Assembly (NCBI GenBank): GCA_951812575.1
Contig: OX638322.1
Span: 62,001-126,000 of the forward strand
From: Candidatus Binatia bacterium
Lineage (GTDB): Bacteria; Desulfobacterota; Binatia; Bin18
DNA length: 64,000 nucleotides
Reading direction: 5' to 3'
Below are positions 26,060 through 34,272 of this stretch, piece by piece; positions within the stretch are counted from its first letter, which is position 1; every line of letters begins with the position of its first letter. Position numbers and translations under genes: made by a program. The notes beneath the pieces are model-generated. The model worked only from the letters and a program-made list of their open reading frames with translations, searched no databases and was not told the DNA's origin.

Positions 26060-26114
26060 TATATATAATTCCTTCCTTGGAGGGGTGCCGCGTAGCGGCG
26101 GGGTGGATTCCCCT
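26060..26114. repeat. Palindromic repeat right of the HEPN gene
   Basis: TATATAATTCCTTCCTTGG then AGGGGTGCCGCGTAGCGGCG and GGGTGGATTCCCCT. It contains the hairpin GCCGC-GTA-GCGGC (26087-26099) and an outer CCTTGGAGGGG half. The same type of element, partial and inverted, lies at 24572. It occupies most of the gap before higB. Confidence 0.75.
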
Positions 26115-26218
26115 GAGGACCGCCTCGGAGGAAGCAATAGATGAGGAAACGATGAGCCGTAAGTGGCAATATAAAGTCCCCGTCTATTGCATCCTGGAAA
26201 ATTACTCCTAACGCGCTC

Positions 26219-26497
26219 ATGATACTTTCCTTTGCCGACAAGGAAACCGAAAACCTGTTTCATTCAGAAAAAAGCCGTCGCTTTGCAGCGATCTCGCGGG
26301 TTGCCTTAAGAAAACTCATTCAAATGAATCAGGCCCGCACTCTCAGCGACTTAGCCGTTCCGCCCGGCAATCGATTGGAAGGGCTTCGGGGAACGCTCTC
26401 GGGCTTTCATTCCATTCGTATCAATGATCAGTGGCGCATTATCTTCCGCTGGACGGATTCCGGGCCGGAACAGGTAGGTATCATCGATTACCATTGA
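26219..26497 (+). CDS. higB: HigB-like RelE-family toxin
   Basis: A 92-aa RelE/HigB-type mRNA interferase. The family pattern is clear: short N-terminal strand [15 protein letters not shown], central [17 protein letters not shown], and C-terminal [30 protein letters not shown], containing the IN-x-QWRI-x-F signature. Such toxins cut mRNA on the ribosome. It precedes the antitoxin by 31 bases, the inverted order typical of higBA. Confidence 0.92.
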   Translation: MILSFADKETENLFHSEKSRRFAAISRVALRKLIQMNQARTLSDLAVPPGNRLEGLRGTLSGFHSIRINDQWRIIFRWTDSGPEQVGIIDYH

Positions 26498-26528
26498 CAA
26501 AACCCCTATAACGTTACACGGTATAGAA

Positions 26529-26828
26529 ATGCAAAACCCTATCACACCCGGCGAGATTCTTCTGGAGGAATATCTCAAGCCCATGGGCATTTCGCAGAAT
26601 GCCATGGCCCGTGCAATCGGGGTTGCCCCGCGGGCCATCAACGAGATCGTTCACGGCAAGCGCTCCATTACGCCGGCGATGTCCATACGCTTTGGTGCGT
26701 TCTTCGGTCAGTCCGACGAGTTCTGGCACGGCCTTCAGGTCGAATGTGACTTTCGCGCCCTAGCCAGGAAAAGAAAAAGGCTGATTGCCCGCATCCAGCC
26801 GGCGTCAGCCGTGAGTCATGTATCCTGA
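26529..26828 (+). CDS. higA: HigA-type antitoxin (XRE family)
   Basis: A 99-aa helix-turn-helix antitoxin. The opening [20 protein letters not shown] and the [24 protein letters not shown] followed by [19 protein letters not shown] are diagnostic of HigA. It neutralises HigB and is expected to repress the operon. Adjacent to the HEPN gene, so the two may belong to one defence island. Confidence 0.93.
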   Translation: MQNPITPGEILLEEYLKPMGISQNAMARAIGVAPRAINEIVHGKRSITPAMSIRFGAFFGQSDEFWHGLQVECDFRALARKRKRLIARIQPASAVSHVS

Positions 26829-26920
26829 CTCTCCCAACCGCTACGACCTGCGGTTACTTGGAGAACATCCGACTATCGGTCTCGTTCTGGAAGTATCGGA
26901 TTGCGCTACGCGAATCCGAC

Positions 26921-28240
26921 CTACACAGGATATGCACGTTCGGCGACACCCACCAGGGTATGGGCATTGGCAGAGGTCACCCGGACCGGTACTAGCTCGC
27001 CGGGCCGGGCTCCGTTGCCGGGGAAGACCACCGTTTTGAACTGCGGGTCCTTGCCCGCCAGCCAATCCTTTTGCTTCTTGGCCGGCCCTTCAACCAGGAC
27101 CTCGACGGTCTGGCCCAGCCGTTGCCGGTTGATCTCCCCCCCGATGCCTTCCTGCAGGCGGATAATCTCCTGTAAACGCTGCCCCTTTTCCGCTTCCGAG
27201 AGGGTCTCGGCCCACTTATAGGCCCGCGTCCCCTCGCGGGCCGAATACTTGAACATAAAGGCGAAATCGTAGCGGACCTCCGCCATAAAGTCGTAGGTGG
27301 CACGGAAATCGTCTTCCTCTTCGCCGGGAAAGCCGACAATAATGTCCGTGGACAAAGCCAGGTGGGGGATGGCCGCGCGCAGCCGGTCCACAAGAGCGGC
27401 ATATTCCTCAATCGAGTAGCCCCGTTCCATACGTCCCAGGACCCGATTCGAGGCGGCCTGGAGCGGCAGGTGGAGATACGGGGCAACCTTGTCACAGGTC
27501 GCCATGGCGTCAATGGCACTGGCATCCATATCGGACGGATGCGGCGAGGTAAAACGAATCCGCTCAATCCCATCGATGCGCGCGGTCTGGCGCAGGAGGC
27601 GGCCAAAATCGACCTCGCCATCCCGGTAGGCGTTGACGGTCTGGCCCAGATAGACGACTTCTTTATACCCCTGGTCGGCAAGCGCGCGGACCTGGTCCAG
27701 CAGCGCCGACGCGGGCACGCTGCGCTCCCGCCCGCGGACGTAGGGCACGATGCAGAAGGTACAGAACTTGTCGCAGCCCCGCATGACCGTCACCCATGCT
27801 CGTACCCCTTCCCCACGTGCGGGCGCAATATCGGCATAGGTTTCATCCCGGTCGAGGCGGACGGACACCAGCGGTTCATCGGCACTTTCCTGCGCCAGCA
27901 AGGCCGGCAGGTTACGATAGGCGTCCGGTCCCAGCACCAGATCAAGAAAGGGGGCTTTATCAAGCAGGGCCTCCCGATGGTGCTGGGCCATGCAGCCGGT
28001 GAGTCCCAGGACGACACCCGGCTTCCGGGCTTTATGTTTCACCAGATCACCCAGTCGCCCGACGATGCGCTCTTCGGCATGCTCCCGAATCGCGCAGGTA
28101 TTCAGCAGAATGACATCGGCGCCCTCCGGCGTCGGCGCAGATTCGTATCCGTGCGGTTTCAGCAAGCCCAGGATGAGCTCGGTGTCAGCGATATTCATCT
28201 GACAGCCGTAGGTCTCAATATAGACGCTGCGTGTTTCCAT
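26921..28240 (-). CDS. miaB: tRNA-2-methylthio-N6-dimethylallyladenosine synthase MiaB
   Basis: A 439-aa radical SAM methylthiotransferase modifying A37 of tRNAs that read codons starting with U. It shows all three domains: N-terminal UPF0004 with cluster cysteines in ETYGCQMNIAD, LLNTCAIREH and GLTGCMAQ; a radical SAM core with RGCDKFCTFCIVPYVRG (C-x3-C-x2-C); and a C-terminal TRAM domain ending VRVTSANAHTLVGVA. Length and motifs match MiaB rather than MtaB or RimO. It is followed upstream by a composite repeat and the divergent BtuF-like gene. Confidence 0.96.
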   Translation of the reverse strand: METRSVYIETYGCQMNIADTELILGLLKPHGYESAPTPEGADVILLNTCAIREHAEERIVGRLGDLVKHKARKPGVVLGLTGCMAQHHREALLDKAPFLDLVLGPDAYRNLPALLAQESADEPLVSVRLDRDETYADIAPARGEGVRAWVTVMRGCDKFCTFCIVPYVRGRERSVPASALLDQVRALADQGYKEVVYLGQTVNAYRDGEVDFGRLLRQTARIDGIERIRFTSPHPSDMDASAIDAMATCDKVAPYLHLPLQAASNRVLGRMERGYSIEEYAALVDRLRAAIPHLALSTDIIVGFPGEEEDDFRATYDFMAEVRYDFAFMFKYSAREGTRAYKWAETLSEAEKGQRLQEIIRLQEGIGGEINRQRLGQTVEVLVEGPAKKQKDWLAGKDPQFKTVVFPGNGARPGELVPVRVTSANAHTLVGVAERAYPV

Positions 28241-28260
28241 GCGTGCTGTCCGAGTCGAGC

Positions 28261-28335
28261 CCCCTCACCCTCTCCCTCCAGGGGAGAGGGAATAAATGTC
28301 AATGTAGGGGCAATCCCCCTGTGGTTGCCCGTCCG
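28261..28335. repeat. Composite A+B palindromic repeat
   Basis: Type A (CCCCCTCACCCTCTCCCTCC then AGGGGAGAGGG, 28261-28291) followed by type B (GTAGGGGCAATCCCCCTGTG then GTTGCCCGTC, to 28333), the same order as at 10897 and 29339. It sits between divergent miaB and the BtuF-like gene. Confidence 0.9.
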
Positions 28336-28345
28336 GGAATTTTTG

Positions 28346-28376
28346 TAGCCGTTCCCTGACCGCAACGCAACGGCTA
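28346..28376 (+). promoter_or_regulatory. Hairpin in the 5' region of the BtuF-like gene
   Basis: TAGCCGTT (28346-28353) and AACGGCTA (28369-28376) can pair with a 15-base loop, ending 33 bases before the BtuF-like ATG. It is too short to be a full cobalamin riboswitch and shows no recognisable B12 box. Role unknown. Confidence 0.35.
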
Positions 28377-28409
28377 TAAAGACATGCCAGTAAAGGAGCG
28401 GACGAGCAT

Positions 28410-29324
28410 ATGATAGAGCGCATTATCTCACTCCTGCCCAGCAGTACGGAAATTGTCTGCGCGCTGGGTCTGCGCGAGCACCTTGTCGGCGTCTCTCACG
28501 AGTGTGACTATCCCTCGGACGTTGTCGGGCTTCCCATCTTGACCGAACCCAAACTTGACCCCCGCGGAAGCAGCGGTGACATCGATACCCGCGTCCGCGA
28601 GATTGTGCAGGAGGGGTTGAGCGTCTACCGTCTGCAAACCGAGGCATTACAACGACTGAAGCCGGACCTCATCGTGACCCAGGACCAGTGCGAGGTGTGT
28701 GCCGTTTCCCTGCCCGAGGTCGAAAACGCCGTGCAGTGTTTTCTGACACCAGACGTGACCGTCGTATCGCTCAGACCGGAGAAACTCGACGATATCTGGA
28801 CGGATATCCGTCGGGTCGCCCAGGCCACCGATCAGGAAAAAGCCGCAGAGACACTGATCCAGGACGCAAAAGAACGGCTCCAGAAAATCACGCAAAAAAC
28901 ACGGCATTTGTCCCGTCCGCGCGTGGCCTGCCTGGAATGGCTCGACCCCCTCATGGCGGCGGGCAACTGGATTCCTGAACTGGTAGATATTGCGGGCGGG
29001 GAATATGGCCTGGTTGAGGCCGGCGCGCATACACCAACGCTGACCTGGGAGGCCCTGGTTGCTTACCAGCCGGAGGTCATCGTTATCACTCCGTGCGGCT
29101 TCAAAATCCCACAGTCGCAGGCGGACCTACCCCAACTGACGACACAGCCGGACTGGCAAGCACTCCCGGCAGTGCAACAGAACCGGGTATATGTGGCGGA
29201 CGGCAATGCCTATTATAACCGGCCCGGGCCGCGCATTGTAGAGAGTGCAGAAATCCTCGCCGAGATGCTGCATCCGGAAGCATGCGCGGGTATGGCGGTG
29301 CCGGGCTCGTATGTTCGGGTCTGA
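28410..29324 (+). CDS. BtuF-like cobalamin-binding protein
   Basis: A 304-aa helical-backbone metal/cobalamin-binding protein of the BtuF/TroA superfamily: start RIISLLPSSTEIVCALGLRE, then LVGVSHECDYP, a long linking helix, and NRVYVADGNAYYNRPGPRIVESAEILAEMLHPE at the end. It has no signal peptide, as is common in this BtuF-like subgroup, so it may not be a classical periplasmic binding protein. No ABC permease or ATPase lies beside it. Cobalamin as ligand is inferred from the family and fits the B12-dependent enzymes at 34-43 kb. Confidence 0.82.
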   Translation: MIERIISLLPSSTEIVCALGLREHLVGVSHECDYPSDVVGLPILTEPKLDPRGSSGDIDTRVREIVQEGLSVYRLQTEALQRLKPDLIVTQDQCEVCAVSLPEVENAVQCFLTPDVTVVSLRPEKLDDIWTDIRRVAQATDQEKAAETLIQDAKERLQKITQKTRHLSRPRVACLEWLDPLMAAGNWIPELVDIAGGEYGLVEAGAHTPTLTWEALVAYQPEVIVITPCGFKIPQSQADLPQLTTQPDWQALPAVQQNRVYVADGNAYYNRPGPRIVESAEILAEMLHPEACAGMAVPGSYVRV

Positions 29325-29334
29325 GCGGGACGCG

Positions 29335-29422
29335 GCTGCCCCCTCACCCTGGCCTCCTTCGACTCGGCTCAGGACAGGCCCTCCCCTGAATAAATGTAGG
29401 GGCAACCCCCTGTGGTTGCCCG
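29335..29422. repeat. Composite repeat with embedded second palindrome
   Basis: A degraded type A copy (CCCCCTCACCCTGGCCTCC), interrupted by CTTCGACTCGGCTCAGGACA, a widespread intergenic palindrome half, then the rest of A and a good type B copy (GTAGGGGCAACCCCCTGTGG then TTGCCCGG). It lies between two convergent genes. Confidence 0.8.
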
Positions 29423-29468
29423 GCCCCTCAGATGGAAGGATATGGCGTATCCCTGCGTCGTGTTCCTC

Positions 29469-29810
29469 TCACTCGCTGGGGTCAAGAATCTCAATCTTTC
29501 CCTCTCGGAAATCCCGGCCTCGTTCTTTCACCATGTGGGGGTAGCTGTGGTAGAACTGCCCGCCGAGACGCAGGAAGGATTCCACTTCGGTCTCCTCAAG
29601 GTCGAGGTCTTCGATGGCGCGGACCGCGTCCGCCTGGCTGGTCGCGTTGACTAAAACGTCAAAAATCAGCCGGCTTTCCGCGGTCTGGAAATCCTCGCGG
29701 CTCGGCAGCTCGGCACGGTCCTGCATACTCTCCGGATGGTTATCCAGAAGATAGCGGAGCGCCTTGAGTTCATGCCGCTGTTGATCCAGCTTTCTTATTT
29801 TTTCAGGCAT
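29469..29810 (-). CDS. Small protein with weak resemblance to DnaG C-terminal/DnaB N-terminal domain
   Basis: A 113-aa acidic helical protein. The stretch LKALRYLLDNHPESM, followed by REDFQTAESRLIFDVLVNA, recalls the helicase-binding domain of DnaG primase or the DnaB N-terminal domain, but the match is by pattern only. No catalytic motif. ATG 29810 (MPEKIRKLDQQ) is chosen; the frame is open upstream through the palindrome and into mog without support. It is divergent from the molybdopterin operon. Treat as a conserved-looking hypothetical. Confidence 0.5.
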   Translation of the reverse strand: MPEKIRKLDQQRHELKALRYLLDNHPESMQDRAELPSREDFQTAESRLIFDVLVNATSQADAVRAIEDLDLEETEVESFLRLGGQFYHSYPHMVKERGRDFREGKIEILDPSE

Positions 29811-29824
29811 GGATAGTCCCCTCT

Positions 29825-29855
29825 GCGGGGGGCGGGTTTCAAACCCGCCCCCCGC
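29825..29855. repeat. Perfect 15-bp inverted repeat upstream of mog
   Basis: GCGGGGGGCGGGTTT (29825-29839) and AAACCCGCCCCCCGC (29841-29855) are exact complements around a single central base. It occupies most of the 64-bp gap between two divergent starts, so it must overlap promoters or leaders of both. It could be an operator, a leader hairpin, or another dispersed palindrome. Confidence 0.9.
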
Positions 29856-29874
29856 TAGTATATACACAGGAGCT

Positions 29875-30393
29875 ATGGCTGTGACAGAGCATAAAGGCAA
29901 AGCCCACCGGACGGTCCGCTGTGCGGTGATCACCCTGAGCGATACCCGGACTGAAGAAACGGATAGGAGCGGCAAGCGCATCAAAGAACTTCTGGCTGAG
30001 CAGGGCCAGCCCGTTGTTGCGTATCGCATTCTGAAGGACGAACCGGAGCAAATCACGGCGGTCGTGCAAGCCCTGCTGGTCCAGTCCGAGGTTGACGCGA
30101 TTATCACCAACGGTGGGACCGGGATTGCGCCGCGCGACACGACGTTCGAGGCGATCCAGGGCCTGCTCGAAAAAGAAATCACCGGCTTTGGCGAGATGTT
30201 CCGTATGCTGAGTTACGCAGACATTGGCGCGTCGGCCATGCTGACCCGTGCCACCGCGGGGGTCGCGAACGGGAAAGTCATTATTTCTTTGCCCGGCTCA
30301 ACCGGCGCGGTCGAACTGGGCATGACCAAACTGGTCTTGCCCGAACTCGGCCATATGATGTTCCTGCTCCGGGGGGAACGCCATGCACATTAA
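29875..30393 (+). CDS. mog: Molybdopterin adenylyltransferase (MogA/MoaB family)
   Basis: A 172-aa protein that activates molybdopterin by adenylylation before molybdate insertion. The family motif ITNGGTGIAPRDTTFEAI and the late ISLPGSTGAVELGMTKLVLPEL are intact. ACAGGAGCT precedes ATG 29875. Its end overlaps the MoaD-MoaE fusion by 11 bases, so the two are translationally coupled in a molybdenum cofactor operon. MoaB versus MogA cannot be decided from sequence alone. Confidence 0.93.
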   Translation: MAVTEHKGKAHRTVRCAVITLSDTRTEETDRSGKRIKELLAEQGQPVVAYRILKDEPEQITAVVQALLVQSEVDAIITNGGTGIAPRDTTFEAIQGLLEKEITGFGEMFRMLSYADIGASAMLTRATAGVANGKVIISLPGSTGAVELGMTKLVLPELGHMMFLLRGERHAH

Positions 30394-31099
30394 GCTACGC
30401 TTTTTTGCCTCGCTCCGAGAGCGACTCGGCCGCAGCGAAGGCAGTTGTGAGGTGCCTGAAGGCGCAACGGTCAGGACGGTCTGGGAGACGCTCAAACAAG
30501 AGCATCCGACCTTGGTCGAGGTTGAGCGTTCGCTCGCCTTTGCAGTCGCCCAGGAATATGTTGATGGCGATCATCCCCTGCACGATAACGATGAGCTGGC
30601 CTTTATCCCACCAGTGAGCGGCGGCGTTATGAGCAACAGTCGTCTGTCTTGTCGGATCACCCAGGAGCCGATTCGCCTGGACGAGTTGACCGCCTTTGTA
30701 GCCGACCCCGGCGCGGGCGCAATGGCAACATTTGTCGGCACGACCCGAGACAGCAATGAGGGCCGGCGGGTCATTCGGCTGGAATACGAGTGTTATCCCG
30801 GCATGGCAGAAAAAGAGATGGAGAAGATCGGGCAGGAGGTCCTGGAGCGCTGGCCGGTGAAAAAAGTCGCCATGCTACATCGGCTCGGTCGGGTCGATAT
30901 TGGAGAGGCCAGTGTGGCCATCGCCGTATCGTCCGGTCACCGCCACGCCGCGTTTGAGGCGTGTCATTACGCGATCAATCAGCTCAAAGAAACGGTCCCG
31001 ATCTGGAAGAAAGAACTGTACGAAGGGGGCGAGGTGTGGATAGGCTCACAGACGGGGAAAAACGGTACCCTTCATCCGAGCGGAAGCACCGAGCAGTGA
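30383..31099 (+). CDS. Fused MoaD-MoaE molybdopterin synthase
   Basis: A 238-aa single chain joining both subunits of molybdopterin synthase. Residues 1-81 are MoaD, a ubiquitin-like sulfur carrier ending AFIPPVSGG; residues about 84-238 are MoaE with GHRHAAFEACHYAINQLKETVPIWKKE, holding the catalytic lysines. In separate MoaD the terminal Gly-Gly is thiocarboxylated; here Gly80-Gly81 are followed directly by Val-Met. Either the chain is cut after Gly81, as reported for mycobacterial MoaX, or MoaE also starts at the internal ATG (Met83). Such fusions exist elsewhere but are uncommon. Confidence 0.93.
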   Translation: MHIKLRFFASLRERLGRSEGSCEVPEGATVRTVWETLKQEHPTLVEVERSLAFAVAQEYVDGDHPLHDNDELAFIPPVSGGVMSNSRLSCRITQEPIRLDELTAFVADPGAGAMATFVGTTRDSNEGRRVIRLEYECYPGMAEKEMEKIGQEVLERWPVKKVAMLHRLGRVDIGEASVAIAVSSGHRHAAFEACHYAINQLKETVPIWKKELYEGGEVWIGSQTGKNGTLHPSGSTEQ

Positions 31100-31115
31100 T
31101 GCATCTCAGCAGGAT

Positions 31116-31973
31116 ATGACAATGGACATTCGGACGGTGGGGATTGTTGGCACAGGACAAATGGGGAGCGGAATCGGTCAGGTTGCCGCGCAGGCGGGCA
31201 TGGCGGTGTTACTCTACGACGTCAACCAGGAGATCGTTGACCGCGGCCTGGGGAACATCCAGAAGGGACTCGTGCGCCTGACTGACCGGGGCAAGTTGTC
31301 GCCCGATGAGCAAGGCGCCATTCTCGGCCGTCTGGGTGGCACGGCCGTGCTCGAAGACCTGAGTGGTGCCGACGTCATTATCGAGGCCGCCCCGGAAGAC
31401 TCTGCCATCAAGGAGGACCTCTTTCGGCAGCTCGACCATATCGCTCGGCCAGAGGTCATCTTGGCCAGCAATACCTCGTCCATCTCACTGACCCAACTCG
31501 GGGCAGTCACCAACCGGCCGGAAAAAGTCATTGGCATGCACTTCATGAACCCGCCGGTCGTCATGCAACTGGTCGAGATTGTGCGCGGCCTGGCCACCGC
31601 TGATGAGACCTATATCGTTATCGATGGATTGGCCAGGAAAATGGGCAAAACCACGATTCAGGCCAAGGACTATGCCGGCTTTGTGGTCAACCGCATCCTG
31701 CTGCCCATGATCAACGAGGCGATCTATGCCTTATACGAAGGGGTGGGCGGTGTGGAGGATATTGACCAGGGGATGAAGCTCGGTACCAACCAGCCCATGG
31801 GCCCGCTCGCCCTGGCCGACCTCATCGGACTGGACACCTGTTTGGCGGTCCTGGAACGTTTGCACCACGGCCTGGGCGACGACAAATACCGCCCCTGCCC
31901 GCTGCTGCGCAACTATGTCGCCGCGCATTACTTAGGAAAAAAAACGGGCAAGGGTTTCTACGAATACAGATAG
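31116..31973 (+). CDS. 3-hydroxyacyl-CoA (3-hydroxybutyryl-CoA) dehydrogenase
   Basis: A 285-aa NAD-dependent dehydrogenase. The Rossmann motif GIVGTGQMGSGIGQVAAQAG is at the start, SNTSSISLTQLG and GMHFMNPPVVMQLVEIVRG form the active-site region (catalytic His in the latter), and the C-terminal helical domain includes AGFVVNRILLPMINEAI. Length fits the single-domain 3-hydroxybutyryl-CoA dehydrogenase. It could feed crotonyl-CoA formation for the ethylmalonyl-CoA pathway encoded 3 kb away (inference). Start is ATG 31116 or the ATG six bases later. Confidence 0.94.
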   Translation: MTMDIRTVGIVGTGQMGSGIGQVAAQAGMAVLLYDVNQEIVDRGLGNIQKGLVRLTDRGKLSPDEQGAILGRLGGTAVLEDLSGADVIIEAAPEDSAIKEDLFRQLDHIARPEVILASNTSSISLTQLGAVTNRPEKVIGMHFMNPPVVMQLVEIVRGLATADETYIVIDGLARKMGKTTIQAKDYAGFVVNRILLPMINEAIYALYEGVGGVEDIDQGMKLGTNQPMGPLALADLIGLDTCLAVLERLHHGLGDDKYRPCPLLRNYVAAHYLGKKTGKGFYEYR

Positions 31974-31986
31974 GGGTTCGGGATTC

Positions 31987-33159
31987 TTACAAGGCGGCTG
32001 CAGCCTCTTTGCAGGCGTCAATATACTCCGTCTCCGCTTGGGCGCAGGACTGGGCTCGTTGTTGGTTGTCCGGATATAAGGACAAGAGGACCTCGCCGGT
32101 CGCGGCATAACACGCTTCTTTTGAAGCGTCGTCAATCCGACGACAAAACGTCAGTCCACGCTGCGGGTCGGCATGGGTCAAAATAAAGTCTTTCACCGCA
32201 CCAACAAGACACGCCGTCGCCTGTTCCGGACTGCCCTGCCGACACAGGCTCATGGTCTTCTCGGCATCACGTAAGGTGAAACCGCTCACATCGCGACCCA
32301 GGCTTTCATAGCAGACAGAGACAAATGCTGTCGGTGCAGCGGCACATACCTGAAAAGCCCGCGTAAAATCGTGTTGTGAAAAAGCCAGGATGGCCGAGGA
32401 TTGCATCCGGTAACAGGCCCGTTGGTAGTGCTCATCCACCGTGGTACAGGGATACAGTGGGTCTTCCGGCCGGAGTAAGCTTCTTGGAAGGTCGGCGTGG
32501 CCCTCATGTCCCTCCTGATGGGTGTGATGGGGCTGGAGAAAGGCCACGACATTCTCCATAAAGACGCCGCTGTAGCACGACTCGCGCTCCCAGGGCGAGG
32601 CTAAGGCATCGCAGCCTTCGAGCGCGGTAGGAAGTTGGTAATCAAAGTATAAGGTGAGGCCGTGCCCCAGGCCATGCAGACATTGATACTGCAAGAACGT
32701 GGACTGCCACGCATCAATCTCCCTGGTACATACCGCTGCGATGGTGTCAGCCCGCACCTCGGGCAGACTGCGCAGATAGCCTTCCAGCACACCGTGGTAA
32801 CAGCCAGACCAGAACGTCTCCCGGCAGTGGGCAAATGCCTCGGCCACGTTCTGATAATACGCGAATGATGCCCGGCCGAGATGATGGGTGTAGGGATGGG
32901 CGTCACGCAACACGTCGGGGTCCTGCCGTGTCAGCGTATCCAGCGTGGCCAGCGCGTGTTCGGTGCCCTGGGTGCGCAGTATTTTTTCTAGCCCGGTGTG
33001 GTAACACTGCCGCTTTTGAGGCTGGTGTTGATGCCCACCGCACTGCCCCCGGAGTTGCTCTGCGTCAGTTTCCTGAGCAAAGCTCGGCGTCGCGTACAGC
33101 GCCAGACTGATCATACAGACGAACCAGGCGCGTATTATATACAGAGACGATTGACACAT
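31987..33159 (-). CDS. Exported Cys/His-rich protein of unknown function
   Basis: A 390-aa protein with a signal peptide (MCQSSLYIIRAWFVCMISLA, cleavage near SFA-Q) and an unusually high content of cysteine and histidine. It has recurrent motifs: RETFWSGCYHGVLEGYL, YQCLHGLGHGLTLYF, RESCYSGVFMENVVAF and QRACYRMQSSAI, roughly one Cys-Tyr every 40-50 residues, and a His-rich HHTHQEGHEGH patch. This suggests a disulfide-stabilised helical repeat fold that may bind metal such as copper or zinc. I do not recognise a named family. GGGAGAGG precedes ATG 33159. It lies upstream of meaB on the antisense side of the repeat, convergent with the hydroxyacyl-CoA dehydrogenase. Confidence 0.7.
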   Translation of the reverse strand: MCQSSLYIIRAWFVCMISLALYATPSFAQETDAEQLRGQCGGHQHQPQKRQCYHTGLEKILRTQGTEHALATLDTLTRQDPDVLRDAHPYTHHLGRASFAYYQNVAEAFAHCRETFWSGCYHGVLEGYLRSLPEVRADTIAAVCTREIDAWQSTFLQYQCLHGLGHGLTLYFDYQLPTALEGCDALASPWERESCYSGVFMENVVAFLQPHHTHQEGHEGHADLPRSLLRPEDPLYPCTTVDEHYQRACYRMQSSAILAFSQHDFTRAFQVCAAAPTAFVSVCYESLGRDVSGFTLRDAEKTMSLCRQGSPEQATACLVGAVKDFILTHADPQRGLTFCRRIDDASKEACYAATGEVLLSLYPDNQQRAQSCAQAETEYIDACKEAAAAL

Positions 33160-33182
33160 TTTCCTCTCCCGCTCCTTTTCCC

Positions 33183-33213
33183 CACAAGGGGCAACCACAG
33201 GGGGTTGCCCCTA
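33183..33213. repeat. Type B palindromic repeat at the meaB 3' end
   Basis: GGGGCAACCACAGGGGGTTG then CCCCTAC. Read on the minus strand it is the standard GTAGGGGCAACCCCCTGTGG element; its TAG (33211-33213) is the meaB stop codon. It also forms the upstream region of the Cys/His-rich gene. Confidence 0.9.
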
Positions 33214-34203
33214 CGATGAGGTCCGATACCGAACACTCTCAAGCAGAGCCGACAGCTTGCGGACCACACTCCAGTGCGCGGGTTGTTGATTCCAGGCCGC
33301 GCGCACACCCTCAACGCCTCCCAGGGCAGCTAAGCCGCGTTGCCCGACCTCGTGGAGTATCTCTCCAATCCCCCACTCCAGGTTTTGGGTAGCGCGTCTC
33401 TTTTCAAGACTAGCGGTCGCTTGCAGATGTTGCCAGTGCGCACGGAGGGCCTGGTTGAGCGTGTCCATATTCAGATTGGTTGCCGCGCTGACGGCCAGCA
33501 CCGGGCTGTCCCAGGTTTCGGACTCAGGAGGAGCCGGCCGTCGTGCCAGGGCGAGCGCCGCCTGGGTATCGGACAGCGCCTTTTGCGCCAGCGTCTGATT
33601 ATCCGCCTTGTTCACGGCCAGAATGTCCGGGATCTCCATCACCCCAGCTTTGATAAACTGAAGTAGGTCACCGGAAAACGGCTGAACGACCAGGACGGTC
33701 GTATCGGCAAGGGCAGCAATATCGGTCTCGCTTTGGCCCACCCCAACCGTTTCAACCAGGATGACATCGCAGCAATGCCGCAGTAGAAACACCGCCGAAA
33801 ACGCCTCTCGGCTCAGGCCGCCCAGACGATTCCGCGCCGCGTAACTGCGGGCATAGACCTGAGCGGGCAATTGCATCCGGCCACGGTCGCCCAACAGCGC
33901 TCCGCCCGATACTCTACTCGACGGATCGACCGCAATAATGGCGACCCGGCGACCCGCCTGCACCTGTGGCTCGATCAGCCGCGATATGAGCGAGCTTTTG
34001 CCCACGCCGGGCGGGCCGGTCAAGCCGACGACCTGGGCCGCTGCGGGTAGCGTCGAGAGGGTATCCAGGAGTGTGAGCGCTTGAGCTTGACGGTCTGGAC
34101 GCCGATCTTCGAGAAGGTTGAGCGCGCGCGCAATGGCCTGACGATTAAAATCAACCAGAGCGGCAACAGTGCTGGGGGGTGACGGTGTCACAAACAGAGG
34201 CAA
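33211..34203 (-). CDS. meaB: MeaB/ArgK-type GTPase chaperone of B12-dependent mutase
   Basis: A 330-aa G3E-family GTPase that protects and reloads adenosylcobalamin-dependent acyl-CoA mutases. Walker A GPPGVGKSS is at 63-71, followed by VAIIAVDPSS, the switch ILVETVGVGQSETD and the guanine motif NKAD. It follows the ecm gene by 69 bases on the same strand, so ethylmalonyl-CoA mutase is its likely client. No ATG is available; TTG 34203 or GTG 34191 must serve as start, and no strong ribosome site is seen. The stop codon comes from the adjoining repeat. Confidence 0.93.
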   Translation of the reverse strand: MPLFVTPSPPSTVAALVDFNRQAIARALNLLEDRRPDRQAQALTLLDTLSTLPAAAQVVGLTGPPGVGKSSLISRLIEPQVQAGRRVAIIAVDPSSRVSGGALLGDRGRMQLPAQVYARSYAARNRLGGLSREAFSAVFLLRHCCDVILVETVGVGQSETDIAALADTTVLVVQPFSGDLLQFIKAGVMEIPDILAVNKADNQTLAQKALSDTQAALALARRPAPPESETWDSPVLAVSAATNLNMDTLNQALRAHWQHLQATASLEKRRATQNLEWGIGEILHEVGQRGLAALGGVEGVRAAWNQQPAHWSVVRKLSALLESVRYRTSS

Positions 34204-34272
34204 CGGACAAAAGGTGCGGGGCGGCCCAGGCCACTCCTATGGATGTGTTCAATACCCTGGCTGAGCCGACCG

